A stretch of DNA of 64,000 bases from Opitutaceae bacterium (lineage in GTDB: Bacteria > Verrucomicrobiota > Verrucomicrobiia > Opitutales > Opitutaceae). The stretch covers positions 32,338-96,337 of the forward strand of contig JAGOJU010000008.1 in the NCBI GenBank assembly GCA_017994935.1, read 5' to 3'. Under the pieces are notes generated by a model. It did not search any database. It was not told the DNA's origin and worked only from the letters and a program-made list of their open reading frames with translations. This document shows, piece after piece, positions 8,384 to 16,444 of the stretch (its first letter is position 1; the number at the start of each line of letters is the position of its first letter). The translations under genes and the position numbers were made by a program.

Positions 8384-9310
8384 CTAGAGGTGCACTGCGC
8401 ATTTTGCACCGCGATCGACTTTCAACGAAAAGATATCAGGCCGCGCGTAGTGACCTATGGGATCGAAATCCATTTTGCTTTTGACCAGCTTCGCGTTGTC
8501 CAACTCGGCATATAATACAGTTGCCTCGTCGAAAACCGGGCCGGCAAGGATCTCGCCGAGCGGTCCAACAATCACGCTGCCTCCCCGCATAACCGCTTCG
8601 TCCGGATTCTTGACGAGCACGCTTCGATAGTTGTCGCCGAATTCTCTCCGTCGGATGAACTGGGCGGCACTGAGCACGTAACAACGCCCTTCCAGGGCGA
8701 TGTGCTGCATCGAGGACAACCAAGTGGGCCGGTCATCCGCTGTCGGGGCACAATAGATTTCCACGCCTTGCGCATACATGGTCGAGCGTAGCGCCGGCAT
8801 GTAGTTTTCCCAACAGACCACGGCGGCGGTTTTGCCGACATCGCTCTCGATAACGTCCAAAGTTGATCCGTCTCCAAAACCCCAGATCAGCCGTTCGGCG
8901 GCGGTTGGCATCAGCTTTCGCCGCGTGCCGACCCTGCCTCGCTTCGGGTCGAAATAGACGACCGCGCAATAGAGTGTGGATCCACCACGCTCGACGATCC
9001 CGAGCACTACAAACACGTTGTGTTGACGCGCCGACTTTTCGATCTGGCGCAATTCAGGCCCGTTCAGTTCGACGGCACCCTGGAAATAGCGGAGAAATTC
9101 GTCGCGACCTTCCGGCAGGCGCTGCCCAACTGGAGCATCGAAGGTCAGGCCCTTCGGATACGTGCCAAGGAAGGCCTCCGGGAAGAGGACAAATTCGGCT
9201 CCGTTGCCTGCTGCCTCCCCGATAAGCCGGCAGGCTTTTTCCGTCGTCGCCGCGGCATCAAAGGGAACGCTGCTTTCCTGCACCACGGCAACTTTGACTT
9301 TTGATTTCAT
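8384..9310 (-). CDS. Aliphatic nitrilase (carbon-nitrogen hydrolase branch 1)
   Basis: 308 residues from ATG 9310; upstream in-frame residues do not fit the family. The nitrilase catalytic triad is visible: Glu45 in F-P-E-A-F-L-G-T-Y-P-K-G, Lys132 in R-R-K-L-M-P-T, and nucleophile Cys166 in V-V-C-W-E-N-Y-M-P. The last motif and the G-T-Y-P-K-G loop are typical of true nitrilases (nitrile to acid plus ammonia) rather than amidases. Also present are Q-H-I-A-L-E-G-R-C and G-P-L-G-E-I-L-A-G-P. It is cytoplasmic and lies 25 bases downstream of an MHS-type permease, which suggests import of an organic acid, betaine-like or nitrile compound for use as nitrogen source. Aryl or cyanide specificity cannot be read from the sequence. 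Confidence 0.82.
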   Translation of the reverse strand: MKSKVKVAVVQESSVPFDAAATTEKACRLIGEAAGNGAEFVLFPEAFLGTYPKGLTFDAPVGQRLPEGRDEFLRYFQGAVELNGPELRQIEKSARQHNVFVVLGIVERGGSTLYCAVVYFDPKRGRVGTRRKLMPTAAERLIWGFGDGSTLDVIESDVGKTAAVVCWENYMPALRSTMYAQGVEIYCAPTADDRPTWLSSMQHIALEGRCYVLSAAQFIRRREFGDNYRSVLVKNPDEAVMRGGSVIVGPLGEILAGPVFDEATVLYAELDNAKLVKSKMDFDPIGHYARPDIFSLKVDRGAKCAVHL

Positions 9311-9335
9311 TGGATCGTAAGGGGCCTGGATTCGC

Positions 9336-10937
9336 TCAGGTGATGTCGGTGTCTCGTGTCTCCGGCACCACCAGGAAACCGACGATCGCGGTGATGCCGG
9401 CGACGAGCACGGGATACCAGAGTCCTGCAAAGATGTTGCCGTGATAGATTGTCAGTGCCGACGCTATGAACGGCAGGAATCCCCCGAGGAGACCTACGCC
9501 CAAGTGGAAAGGGAGTGACAGCGACGTGGTTCGTATCCGGGTTGGAAATAACTCCACCATGAAGGCTGCCATCGGGCCATGAACCATGGCGGTCATGGCC
9601 AGCAACCAAACGATTACCGACACGGCACCCGCGTAGTTGGTTTTGGCCGGGTGAGCCCTGAACCCAGCCGTCGCCAAGGCGTTCGCGTAGGCTGTTTCTT
9701 CGAAGCCCTCAAGGCGCGTCGAACCAACCATGGTGACGACACTCGAAGCTGCCGGATCGGCGATGAATTTGTACGAAAGCCCGTTGCGGATGAAGAAGTT
9801 TCTCGCCTGGTCCGATGCGGATGCTGGTTTGTAGAAAATCGAGAACGTGCCCGTATTTCCAGAGATGGTAATCGGGGTTGACTTGGCAAATGTGATGAGC
9901 TCGGGGTTCGTGAATTTGGAAAGCGCCCGAAATGACGGAACAATCGTGAATGCCGCAAGGGCGAGACCCGCGATCATGAGGCGCTTTCGTCCGATGCGAT
10001 CGGATAGCGCGCCACACACAATGAATAGGGGAGTGCCCAGAATCAGCCCGACCGTGAAAATCGAATAGCTTGTTTTGTAGTCCACCTGCAGAATTGTCTG
10101 GAGGAAGAACAGCCCATAAAAGTGGGCCGTATACCACACGACCGTCATGCCTGTTGTGACACCAAAAAGCAAAATCAGCATCCGTTTGACGTTGCCCATT
10201 TGACCAAAGGCTTCTGCAACCGGCCGCGCGGAGGCCCGGCCCTCCGCTTTCATCTGCTCGAATACCGGCGACTCCTCGAGTTTCAGCCGGATGTACACTG
10301 AGATCGCCAGGAGTACGATGGACGTGAGAAAAGGAATTCGCCAGCCCCAGCGTTTGAAGGCCTCCTCACCCACCAGGACCCGACACGCAAGGATGACCGA
10401 CAACGACAGCAGGAAGCCGACCGTGGAGCTGATCTGTAGCCAGCTCGTCACGTAACCACGGCGGCGGCGCGGAGCGTATTCAGCCACATAGGTTGCGGCG
10501 CCACCATACTCGCCACCGACGGCCAATCCCTGTGCCAAACGAAGACACACCAAAATGGCAGGTGCCCACATCCCAACTTGGTGATAGCTGGGGAGGAGGC
10601 CGACAGCAAAGGTCGATACTCCCAAGATCACCAGTGTGATCTGGAAGGAGCGCTTGCGGCCGATCCGATCGGCGAGTGCGCCGAAAACGAGGGCACCAAT
10701 CGGCCGCATGGCGAATCCGGCACCAAACGTCGCCAACGCGGACAGAAAAGCGGCCGTTTCGTTTCCTGGAGGGAAAAAGTATCCGCTGAAGAACACCGCG
10801 AGACTGCCGTAGAGGAAAAAATCATACCACTCGAAGATCGTGCCAACGGATGCGGCGACGATCGCAAGCCTGGCCTTTGCAGAATGATCTGACGCGATAG
10901 CATCAGGCGCGATTTCGACGCGTGGGGAAGGGTCCAT
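9336..10937 (-). CDS. MFS transporter, metabolite:H+ symporter (MHS) type with large central insert
   Basis: 533 residues with 12 predicted membrane segments and both MFS signature loops: G-A-L-A-D-R-I-G-R-K-R after TM2 and G-A-L-S-D-R-I-G-R-K-R in the second half. The first periplasmic loop and G-E-Y-G-G-A-A-T-Y-V-A-E-Y motif match the MHS family (ShiA, ProP, KgtP relatives). A hydrophilic insert of about 95 residues sits between the signature of the second half and the last membrane segments (about residues 350-445), a feature of the longer MHS members. First gene of a probable two-gene operon with the nitrilase. The substrate is unknown; organic acids and betaines are usual for the family. 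Confidence 0.83.
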   Translation of the reverse strand: MDPSPRVEIAPDAIASDHSAKARLAIVAASVGTIFEWYDFFLYGSLAVFFSGYFFPPGNETAAFLSALATFGAGFAMRPIGALVFGALADRIGRKRSFQITLVILGVSTFAVGLLPSYHQVGMWAPAILVCLRLAQGLAVGGEYGGAATYVAEYAPRRRRGYVTSWLQISSTVGFLLSLSVILACRVLVGEEAFKRWGWRIPFLTSIVLLAISVYIRLKLEESPVFEQMKAEGRASARPVAEAFGQMGNVKRMLILLFGVTTGMTVVWYTAHFYGLFFLQTILQVDYKTSYSIFTVGLILGTPLFIVCGALSDRIGRKRLMIAGLALAAFTIVPSFRALSKFTNPELITFAKSTPITISGNTGTFSIFYKPASASDQARNFFIRNGLSYKFIADPAASSVVTMVGSTRLEGFEETAYANALATAGFRAHPAKTNYAGAVSVIVWLLAMTAMVHGPMAAFMVELFPTRIRTTSLSLPFHLGVGLLGGFLPFIASALTIYHGNIFAGLWYPVLVAGITAIVGFLVVPETRDTDIT

Positions 10938-10999
10938 CAGTGTTTTGAGCTTTGCCGTTTTGTTGGACGCAAAGGTTTTGATCCGGGATAGAGGTGGTG

Positions 11000-11288
11000 C
11001 GATCCGGTGTTAGGTACCAAACTATCCGGGGTGATAGGTGACACGTTTGTTGGTGGGGATTGGTGGTTTGGGAGGCAAGTAAGATTTAGTGGGAGGGGTC
11101 AAGGGAGGGTCTCGGCTCGCCCACTATCTTGGATTGAGCGGAAGGAGGCTGGATGGCCTCGGCCTTCAGGTCGCGGTACATTCGATCGTGGGAGCCCTTG
11201 TCCTGCAGCGAGGCCGGCCGGTTGAACTCGACCTCGAATACGTGTCACCTTTCGCCTCCAATAGAGTGTTACCTATCTTTCCGGATTG
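11000..11288. mobile_element. Decayed IS481-family element A, ends retained
   Basis: Two inverted ends bound a 289-bp scar. The left end (11000-11043) and the right end (11243-11288) each consist of two tandem copies of a motif close to TGTCACCTATCNCNCCGGAT spaced at a 24-bp period, in opposite orientation. Between them lies only a C-terminal scrap of the transposase (11134-11235, minus strand). It therefore looks like an internal-deletion derivative of an IS481-like element, a shape that could be mobilised in trans like a MITE. Confidence 0.65.
11134..11235 (-). pseudogene. IS481-family transposase, C-terminal fragment
   Basis: The minus strand reads E-V-E-F-N-R-P-A-S-L-Q-D-K-G-S-H-D-R-M-Y then R-D-L-K-A-E-A-I-Q-P-P. 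This is the region around the last acidic residue of the DDE domain in IS481 transposases, usually VEFTRPASPQDNGSHERMHR. The usual catalytic Glu is replaced by Asp here (G-S-H-D-R). No start codon or the rest of the catalytic core remains. Confidence 0.7.
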
Positions 11289-11464
11289 AACCGTCGGAGA
11301 AACCCGCGCCTGCCCTGGGCCGGGAGGAAAACGAGCATTTTGGTCGACGCTGGCGCGGGCAGGGTGGCGAGACTGGTCGCCGCTAAAATTCGCACGCAAC
11401 AGCTGCCGCTCGCGCAGTGGTTTCGTTGACCTTCCCGCGCGCCGTCCATTTCCTCCATGCCACA

Positions 11465-12787
11465 ATGAAATCGATCTTCCTTTTCGCGGGCATCCTCTTG
11501 TGCGCGGCAAGTGCGGCCGCCGGGCCGGACGGCCGGGTGTTTTCGCTTTTTCCCGGGGCGGAGAATATTGGGAAATGGGAGCCATGGACACCGCGCGCAG
11601 AGATTTCGCCGAAATTCTCGATCGATGAGCACGGTGGCCGCAACGGCGGCCGGGCGCTGCGGATCGAATCACGCAGCATCGCCGAAGTGGGCGGCTGGCA
11701 ACTCACGCTCAACCGCATTCAGCCGGGCCGGACGTATCGGTTCGCCGCCTGGTATCACGGAGAACGGATCGCGAACCAACCGCGCTCCGTCATCGCCCGT
11801 CTCGCGTGGCTCGATGCCACCGGACGTCCGTTTCGCCGCGGCGTGCATCCCCCCGAGTATCCGGTCGCGACCACGAGCGAGTCTGGCTGGACCCGGCTCG
11901 AACTTACCGTTCCAGCGCCCGAATCAGCGACGGGACTCGATATTCAGCTCATCCTCGGTTTCGCGCCGGACGCAACACTTTGGTGGGACGACGTGACCGT
12001 GACCGAAGTCGCTCCGCCCGTTGCGCGTTCCGTGCGGGTGACGACCGTTCATTTGCGCCCGAGAGGCGCGGCTTCCCATGCCGAGAGCGTTGAGCAATTC
12101 TGCGCTCTGTTGGAAAAGACCGCCGCAGACAAACCCGACATCGTCTGCCTGCCCGAAGGCATCACACTCGTCGGTACCGGCGGCTCTTTTGCCAACGCGG
12201 CCGAGCCTGTGCCAGGTCCTACGACCGCGCGCCTTGGCCGTCTCGCCAGGAAACTCGGATCCTACATCGTGGCGGGAATCTACGAACGCGCGGACTCAGT
12301 CATCTACGACACCGCCGTTCTGATCGGTCGCGACGGGGCGCTCGTTGGACGCTACCGCAAGACTCACCTGCCGACCGAGGAGTGGGAGCGTGGACTCACC
12401 CCGGGCGACAGCTATCCGGTCTTCGACACCGATTTCGGTCGGATTGGATTGCTGGTCTGCTGGGATGCGCGATTCCCTGAGCCCTGCCGCTCAATGGCCG
12501 CGCAGGGCGCGAAGATGATCCTTTTGCCGACGTGGGGCGGCAGCGACCTCCTCGCTCGCGCCCGCGCGATGGAAAATCACGTTTTTCTCGTCTCCGCAGG
12601 CTACGATATGCGGAGCCTCATCATCGGTCCTGCCGGAGAAGTGCTTGCCGAGGCGACAGCCGCGGGGCCCGCAGTGACTCGCGAGATTTTCCCGGACCGA
12701 AAAGTCTATGAATTCTGGGTGGGCGACATGGGTCCACGGACCTGGAAGGAACGCCGCGGCGAATTGCCGCCTGCTGCGCCGAAATGA
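11465..12787 (+). CDS. Secreted carbon-nitrogen hydrolase with N-terminal beta-sandwich domain
   Basis: 440 residues from ATG 11465. A signal peptide (residues 1-19, M-K-S-I-F-L-F-A-G-I...A-S-A-A-A-G) precedes a domain of about 160 residues with a carbohydrate-binding-module feel (G-G-R-A-L-R-I-E-S, R-T-Y-R-F-A-A-W-Y, W-W-D-D-V-T-V). A nitrilase-superfamily domain follows (about 190-430) with the triad Glu231 (C-L-P-E-G), Lys299 (Y-R-K-T-H-L) and Cys332 (V-C-W-D-A-R-F-P-E). Fold and triad point to an amidase or carbamoylase acting outside the cytoplasm, perhaps on an amide or N-acyl group of a glycan or peptide; the substrate is inference. It stands between two IS481 scars with no obvious partner gene, which suggests acquisition or rearrangement by those elements. 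Confidence 0.8.
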   Translation: MKSIFLFAGILLCAASAAAGPDGRVFSLFPGAENIGKWEPWTPRAEISPKFSIDEHGGRNGGRALRIESRSIAEVGGWQLTLNRIQPGRTYRFAAWYHGERIANQPRSVIARLAWLDATGRPFRRGVHPPEYPVATTSESGWTRLELTVPAPESATGLDIQLILGFAPDATLWWDDVTVTEVAPPVARSVRVTTVHLRPRGAASHAESVEQFCALLEKTAADKPDIVCLPEGITLVGTGGSFANAAEPVPGPTTARLGRLARKLGSYIVAGIYERADSVIYDTAVLIGRDGALVGRYRKTHLPTEEWERGLTPGDSYPVFDTDFGRIGLLVCWDARFPEPCRSMAAQGAKMILLPTWGGSDLLARARAMENHVFLVSAGYDMRSLIIGPAGEVLAEATAAGPAVTREIFPDRKVYEFWVGDMGPRTWKERRGELPPAAPK

Positions 12788-12813
12788 ACCTTTCAGGTCC
12801 CAATTGGAGGTAA

Positions 12814-12850
12814 GGAATCCGCAATTTCGGATCGCGGAATTTGCGGTTCC
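12814..12850. other. Stem-loop after the secreted hydrolase, possible terminator
   Basis: GGAATCCGCAATTTC (12814-12828) pairs imperfectly with GAATTTGCGGTTCC (12837-12850), and the flanks CCAATTGG and CCAGTTGG extend the dyad. It begins 27 bases after the stop codon of the hydrolase. No T tract follows, so termination is only a possibility. Confidence 0.4.
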
Positions 12851-12889
12851 AGTTGGCAATGCGACAACGTGTTTCCACCTGTAGCGCAG

Positions 12890-13346
12890 TGGTACTGATC
12901 CACTCGTGGGAGCGCCTGTCCTTCGGCGCGGCTGGTCGGGTGAACTCGACCTTGATGCTTTGTTCGATCCGCCACACACTCAAGGCGGAAAGCTGCCCCA
13001 GCCCGACCGAGGCGAAGGGCGTGCCGAGATCGACCCGGATGACCTCCGGCAGGTCGGTCTGACGCATGAGCGCCCTGAAAGCATGCCCGGTGCCGTGCAA
13101 GCGACGTTCGGCCATGATCCGCTTCTCGATGGCATCAGCGGTGTGCTGCGGAAAACGGTGCGGCTGACGTCTGCGCGCAGCCAGCGCCTTCAGCCCGTCG
13201 GCGGCGTAGCGCCCCAGGTACTCATATGCCTTCTCCCGGCTGATGTTGAAGGGCACGCACAGCTCCGTGACCGTGAAGCGATCGGTCTGCGCCAGACTCA
13301 TAAAACGAATGATCTATTCCATCGGAGTGACATTTTCCCATGGCAG
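12890..13346 (-). pseudogene. IS481-family transposase remnant B, internally deleted
   Basis: Reading the minus strand from 13346, the frame gives P-W-E-N-V-T-P-M-E, then a TAG stop at 13314-13316 where the family has Gln, then I-I-R-F-M-S-L-A-Q-T-D-R-F-T-V and an HTH segment E-L-C-V-P-F-N-I-S-R-E-K-A-Y-E-Y. After A-E-R-R-L-H the sequence jumps in frame to P-E-V-I-R-V-D-L-G-T-P-F, so roughly 100 residues including the first catalytic Asp are missing. The end V-E-F-T-R-P-A-A-P-K-D-R-R-S-H-E is the last family-like segment; what follows toward 12788 is unrelated. The initiator ATG appears changed to CTG. The element cannot make active transposase. Confidence 0.78.
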
Positions 13347-13358
13347 CCCTATCATATG

Positions 13359-13404
13359 TGTCACCTTTCACCCCGGATAAAGTGTTGCCTATCTCTCCGG
13401 ATCG
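13359..13404. repeat. IS481-type end of element B, tandem-dimer terminal repeat
   Basis: TGTCACCTTTCACCCCGGAT (13359-13378), a four-base spacer, then TGTTGCCTATCTCTCCGGAT (13383-13402). It has the same 24-bp dimer architecture as the ends of element A. It begins 12 bases outside the decayed transposase start. It matches the inverted left end at 11000-11043, so 11000-13404 as a whole is bounded by a proper inverted pair. Confidence 0.7.
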
Positions 13405-13518
13405 CACCCAACCGATTGACATCTTTCCTTACGGGAGGGGCGCGCTCCGTCGTGCCCGGGCTCGCCCAGCGCCTCCCAACGCCAGTCTTTTCGCCAGTCC
13501 ATCACGATCGCGCTTCCT

Positions 13519-13538
13519 TGCCTATCTCTCCGGATCGA
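13519..13538. repeat. Stray single IS481-type end motif
   Basis: TTGCCTATCTCTCCGGATCG repeats the outer half of the end at 13383-13404 with no partner half. It marks another insertion or recombination scar in this region. Confidence 0.55.
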
Positions 13539-13624
13539 CCCGACAGATTCGCGATGCAGGTGAACACGTCCGGATTGTGGCCGCGCAGGGTGAAGTGAAG
13601 CTGGATTTGGGGAGATTCATGGTT

Positions 13625-13772
13625 TCACGCGGAGACGCGGAGGGCGCGGAGAGGGACCTTGGGGAAACGAATTGGCATAACACATCCCCGGATGCGTGGG
13701 CACCGGTGCCAAAGGTAAATCCAGTGCAGTCTCCATGACTTTCTACTCTGCGTTCTCCGCGCCTCCGCGTGA
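13625..13772. repeat. Inverted-repeat element with 27-bp arms
   Basis: The left arm (13625-13651) reads TCACGCGGAGACGCGGAGGG and on; the right arm (13746-13772) is its inverse with 23 of 27 positions matching. The arms are built from a near-tandem CGCGGAG unit. The centre, about 94 bases, contains a short GGCACCGGTGCC palindrome. The layout is that of a REP/MITE-type intergenic element. Confidence 0.6.
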
Positions 13773-14046
13773 GTCTCCGCTCCCCTTTCCTCCCGGTTTT
13801 TCGATCCAGAACGCCGAAGCGTGCTCATGGAATCAAGGTTGGGAAATCAGGGTAACAGGCCGGTTGCCTTGCGAGCGGGGCGCCCAACGGCCTGCGCGCT
13901 CGACGATTTGCGCCAGGTGGCCGCCCACCGGCTCACCTGCGCCGGGGCGGTGACGCTCTGGCAGACGGGCATCGTTCCCCTGACGTCGCGCATGCGGTTT
14001 GGAAGATTGTGCTCTCGTTTGGCGGGGGTTTGCGCATGCTCGGGAC

Positions 14047-15756
14047 ATGGAGAAACGTCCGTTCAACGAACTAGGCCTCCCGCCGGAGGTGCTCAAGGCG
14101 GTCGACAAGATGGGTTTCGAGGAGGCGTCGCCGATCCAGACGGCGGTGATTCCGCTCGCTCTTTCCGGCCGCGACATCGTCGGCCAGTCTTCCACGGGCT
14201 CCGGAAAGACCGCAGCGTTTGCCATTCCCGCCATAACGACGGTCGACTCGCATGTGCGCGGGGTCCAGGTGCTGATTCTCTGTCCCACGCGAGAACTCGC
14301 CGTGCAGGTTTCGGAGGAGGTGGGGAAGCTCGCCCATTTCAAGCGGGGGCTTCATTCGGTTCCGATCTATGGCGGACAGTCCTACGAGCGGCAGTTCCGC
14401 GCGCTGGCGGCCGGGGTCCAGGTGGTGATTGGCACGCCCGGGCGGCTGCTGGACCACATGGAGCGAGGCACGTTGAAGCTGGACGGCCTCCGCTTGGTGG
14501 TGCTCGACGAGGCGGACAGGATGCTCGACATGGGATTCCGCGACGACATCGAGCGCATCCTCTCGGCGGTGCCGGGGAACCGGCAGCTGCTCTTTTTCTC
14601 GGCGACCATGCCGCGTGGGATCCAGGAGATGATCAAACGCTACTCGAAGGATCCCGCCTGGGTGAAGATCGAGTCCGTCACACAGAATGCGCCGAAGGTG
14701 GAACAGGTCTATTTCGAGGTGGAGCGGCGGTCGAAGGTGGAGGTGCTCACGCGCGTGATCGATCTCCATGATTTCCGCTACGGCATCATTTTCTGCAGCA
14801 CGAAGATCATGGTGGACGAACTCGACGACCATCTTCATTCGCGCGGGTATGCAACCGACCGGCTGCACGGTGACATGAGCCAGGCGCAGCGCGATCGCGT
14901 GATGGAAAAGTTCAGACGCCGCGGATTCGAGTTTCTGGTGGCCACCGATGTGGCGGCGCGTGGCATTGACCTCGATGACCTGGAGGTGGTGTTCAATTTC
15001 GACCTGCCAAATGATGCGGAGGACTACACCCATCGTATCGGGCGGACGGGACGGGCCGGCAGGGAGGGCAGGGCGTTCACCTTTGTCTCAGGCCGGGAAC
15101 TCTGGAAGCTGCAGAGCATGGTCCGGTTCGGAAAACTGAAGATCCGGCGGGAGAATGTCCCCTCGCTCGACCAGGTGGAGGAGGCGCGGACAAACCTGTT
15201 CTTCGAGAAGCTGCGCACGACCCTGGATCAGGGTGTGTTCAAACGACAGGACCGACTGCTTGATCGCCTCCTCGAGCAGGGCTACCCGAGCACCGACATC
15301 TGTGCGGCGCTGATTCATCTGTTGCAGGGCGGCGATTCCGCAGGGGATGATGCGCCGGACCCAAGTGGCGGCCGGAAGCCGACGCCAAAGATTCTGGACA
15401 AGGCAGCCGCCCAGGAACGGGAGCCGGGCGGGCGGGAGGAGTCCGTTTCACACGCGCCGGACCCGAAATGGAGTCCACCAATGCGGACCGGGCGCGAACC
15501 GGGCTTCACGGCGGTTTTTCTCAATGTCGGCAGAAAGAACCGGATCACGCCAGGGGACGTCGTGGGCAAGATCGCAGGCGTCACCCGGCTCCCCGCGAGC
15601 GTCGTCGGGGCGATTGACATCCGGCAGCGTCACACCCTGGTGGATGTATCCGATGAACACCTACAGATGGTCCTGGGAAAAATGAAAGGCATCCGGATAA
15701 AGGGGCAGTCCCTGGCTCCCACGCTCGCAACGGAAAACGATGCGGCGAAGGACTGA
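14047..15756 (+). CDS. DEAD-box RNA helicase with DbpA-type RNA-binding domain
   Basis: 569 residues. Helicase core: Q motif near residues 6-35, Walker A S-S-T-G-S-G-K-T (48-55), P-T-R-E-L-A, Walker B D-E-A-D (154-157), S-A-T, then A-T-D-V-A-A-R-G-I-D and H-R-I-G-R-T-G-R-A-G. After a charged linker (about 425-475) the C-terminus, F-L-N-V-G-R-K-N-R-I-T-P-G-D-V-V-G and on, is the small RRM-like DbpA/CsdA RNA-binding domain. This places it with DeaD/CsdA and DbpA, which remodel rRNA during large-subunit assembly and at low temperature. The start at M-E-K-R-P-F is chosen because the family Q motif follows at once; a longer frame upstream has no family similarity. Confidence 0.88.
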   Translation: MEKRPFNELGLPPEVLKAVDKMGFEEASPIQTAVIPLALSGRDIVGQSSTGSGKTAAFAIPAITTVDSHVRGVQVLILCPTRELAVQVSEEVGKLAHFKRGLHSVPIYGGQSYERQFRALAAGVQVVIGTPGRLLDHMERGTLKLDGLRLVVLDEADRMLDMGFRDDIERILSAVPGNRQLLFFSATMPRGIQEMIKRYSKDPAWVKIESVTQNAPKVEQVYFEVERRSKVEVLTRVIDLHDFRYGIIFCSTKIMVDELDDHLHSRGYATDRLHGDMSQAQRDRVMEKFRRRGFEFLVATDVAARGIDLDDLEVVFNFDLPNDAEDYTHRIGRTGRAGREGRAFTFVSGRELWKLQSMVRFGKLKIRRENVPSLDQVEEARTNLFFEKLRTTLDQGVFKRQDRLLDRLLEQGYPSTDICAALIHLLQGGDSAGDDAPDPSGGRKPTPKILDKAAAQEREPGGREESVSHAPDPKWSPPMRTGREPGFTAVFLNVGRKNRITPGDVVGKIAGVTRLPASVVGAIDIRQRHTLVDVSDEHLQMVLGKMKGIRIKGQSLAPTLATENDAAKD

Positions 15757-15787
15757 GCCGGCGCACTGCGACGGATCGTTGTCCGGG

Positions 15788-16318
15788 CTACTTGATCAAT
15801 CGATAGGTGAGCAGCAGGGAATCGCTGTGCGGGAGACGGGTGGCACTTTCGAGTTTCAGGCGAGCATCCGCCTGCCGGTGAAGCAGGGGCACCCCCTGCC
15901 CAAAGAGACAGGGCTCGAGAGTAAGGATCAGGGTGTCGATGAGGCCACTCTCCAGGTAGAGCGAGTGGATCTGGGAGCCACCCAGAACTGCGCACCTTCT
16001 GAAGCCGCGGGCCCGGAGCCGATTGACGAGGGTGATAGGGGAGTCGTTCGTGAACTCCAGCTGGCCGTCCACCGCATCTGCCAGCCAATCCTGAGGACTG
16101 CGGGTCATCACGAACCGAGGGAGGGAGGCGGTCAGGCGTGTCCGTATCGTTGCCCTCGCCGCCTCGTAGGTCAGGCGTCCGAAAATCAAGGCATCGAATG
16201 TGCGGAGGATGCTCCTGAAGTGCAATTTGTCTGCCTCTGAGGTGAACGCACTGCCGGGCACTTCATGCTTTGCGATAAACCCGTCGATCGATTGTGCCGC
16301 TATGACCGAGATTTCCAT
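15788..16318 (-). CDS. Dihydrofolate reductase-fold protein (RibD C-terminal-like)
   Basis: 176 residues from ATG 16318. It shows the DHFR/RibD-C layout: M-E-I-S-V-I-A-A-Q-S-I-D-G-F-I-A at the start, I-F-G-R-L-T-Y-E at the NADPH-loop position, and A-V-L-G-G-S-Q-I-H-S followed by L-T-L-E-P-C-L-F-G-Q-G-V-P-L. Proteins of this group reduce pyrimidine or pterin substrates with NADPH; many are uncharacterised. It is single-domain with no deaminase part, so it is not complete RibD. Divergent from gmd with 126 bases between starts. Confidence 0.75.
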   Translation of the reverse strand: MEISVIAAQSIDGFIAKHEVPGSAFTSEADKLHFRSILRTFDALIFGRLTYEAARATIRTRLTASLPRFVMTRSPQDWLADAVDGQLEFTNDSPITLVNRLRARGFRRCAVLGGSQIHSLYLESGLIDTLILTLEPCLFGQGVPLLHRQADARLKLESATRLPHSDSLLLTYRLIK

Positions 16319-16444
16319 GACACATAGGGATGGGCAATTCACTCCGGGACAAATGCATTCGCATTTCATGGTGCTCCCGGCATCCGCTCCGAGGCATGAG
16401 GCTTGCAGGGAGCGCGCGATGACTCAATTTTCGCGGGACATTTG

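Larger units (their letters stand above)
13405..14046. other. Gene-free stretch with IS end and inverted repeat
   Basis: Apart from the stray IS end (13519-13538) and the inverted repeat (13625-13772), nothing coding is supported. Open frames here are short and in conflict. The last 200 bases must hold the promoter of the following helicase gene; no clear promoter was seen. Confidence 0.5.

Noticed and set aside
13625..13828. Short ORFs across the inverted repeat near 13.7 kb
   Set aside because: They are produced by the repeat arms and carry low-complexity Arg-rich sequence.
13821..14771. 316-residue frame overlapping the start of the DEAD-box helicase
   Set aside because: It is out of frame with the helicase and Gly/Arg-rich; a shadow of the helicase gene.
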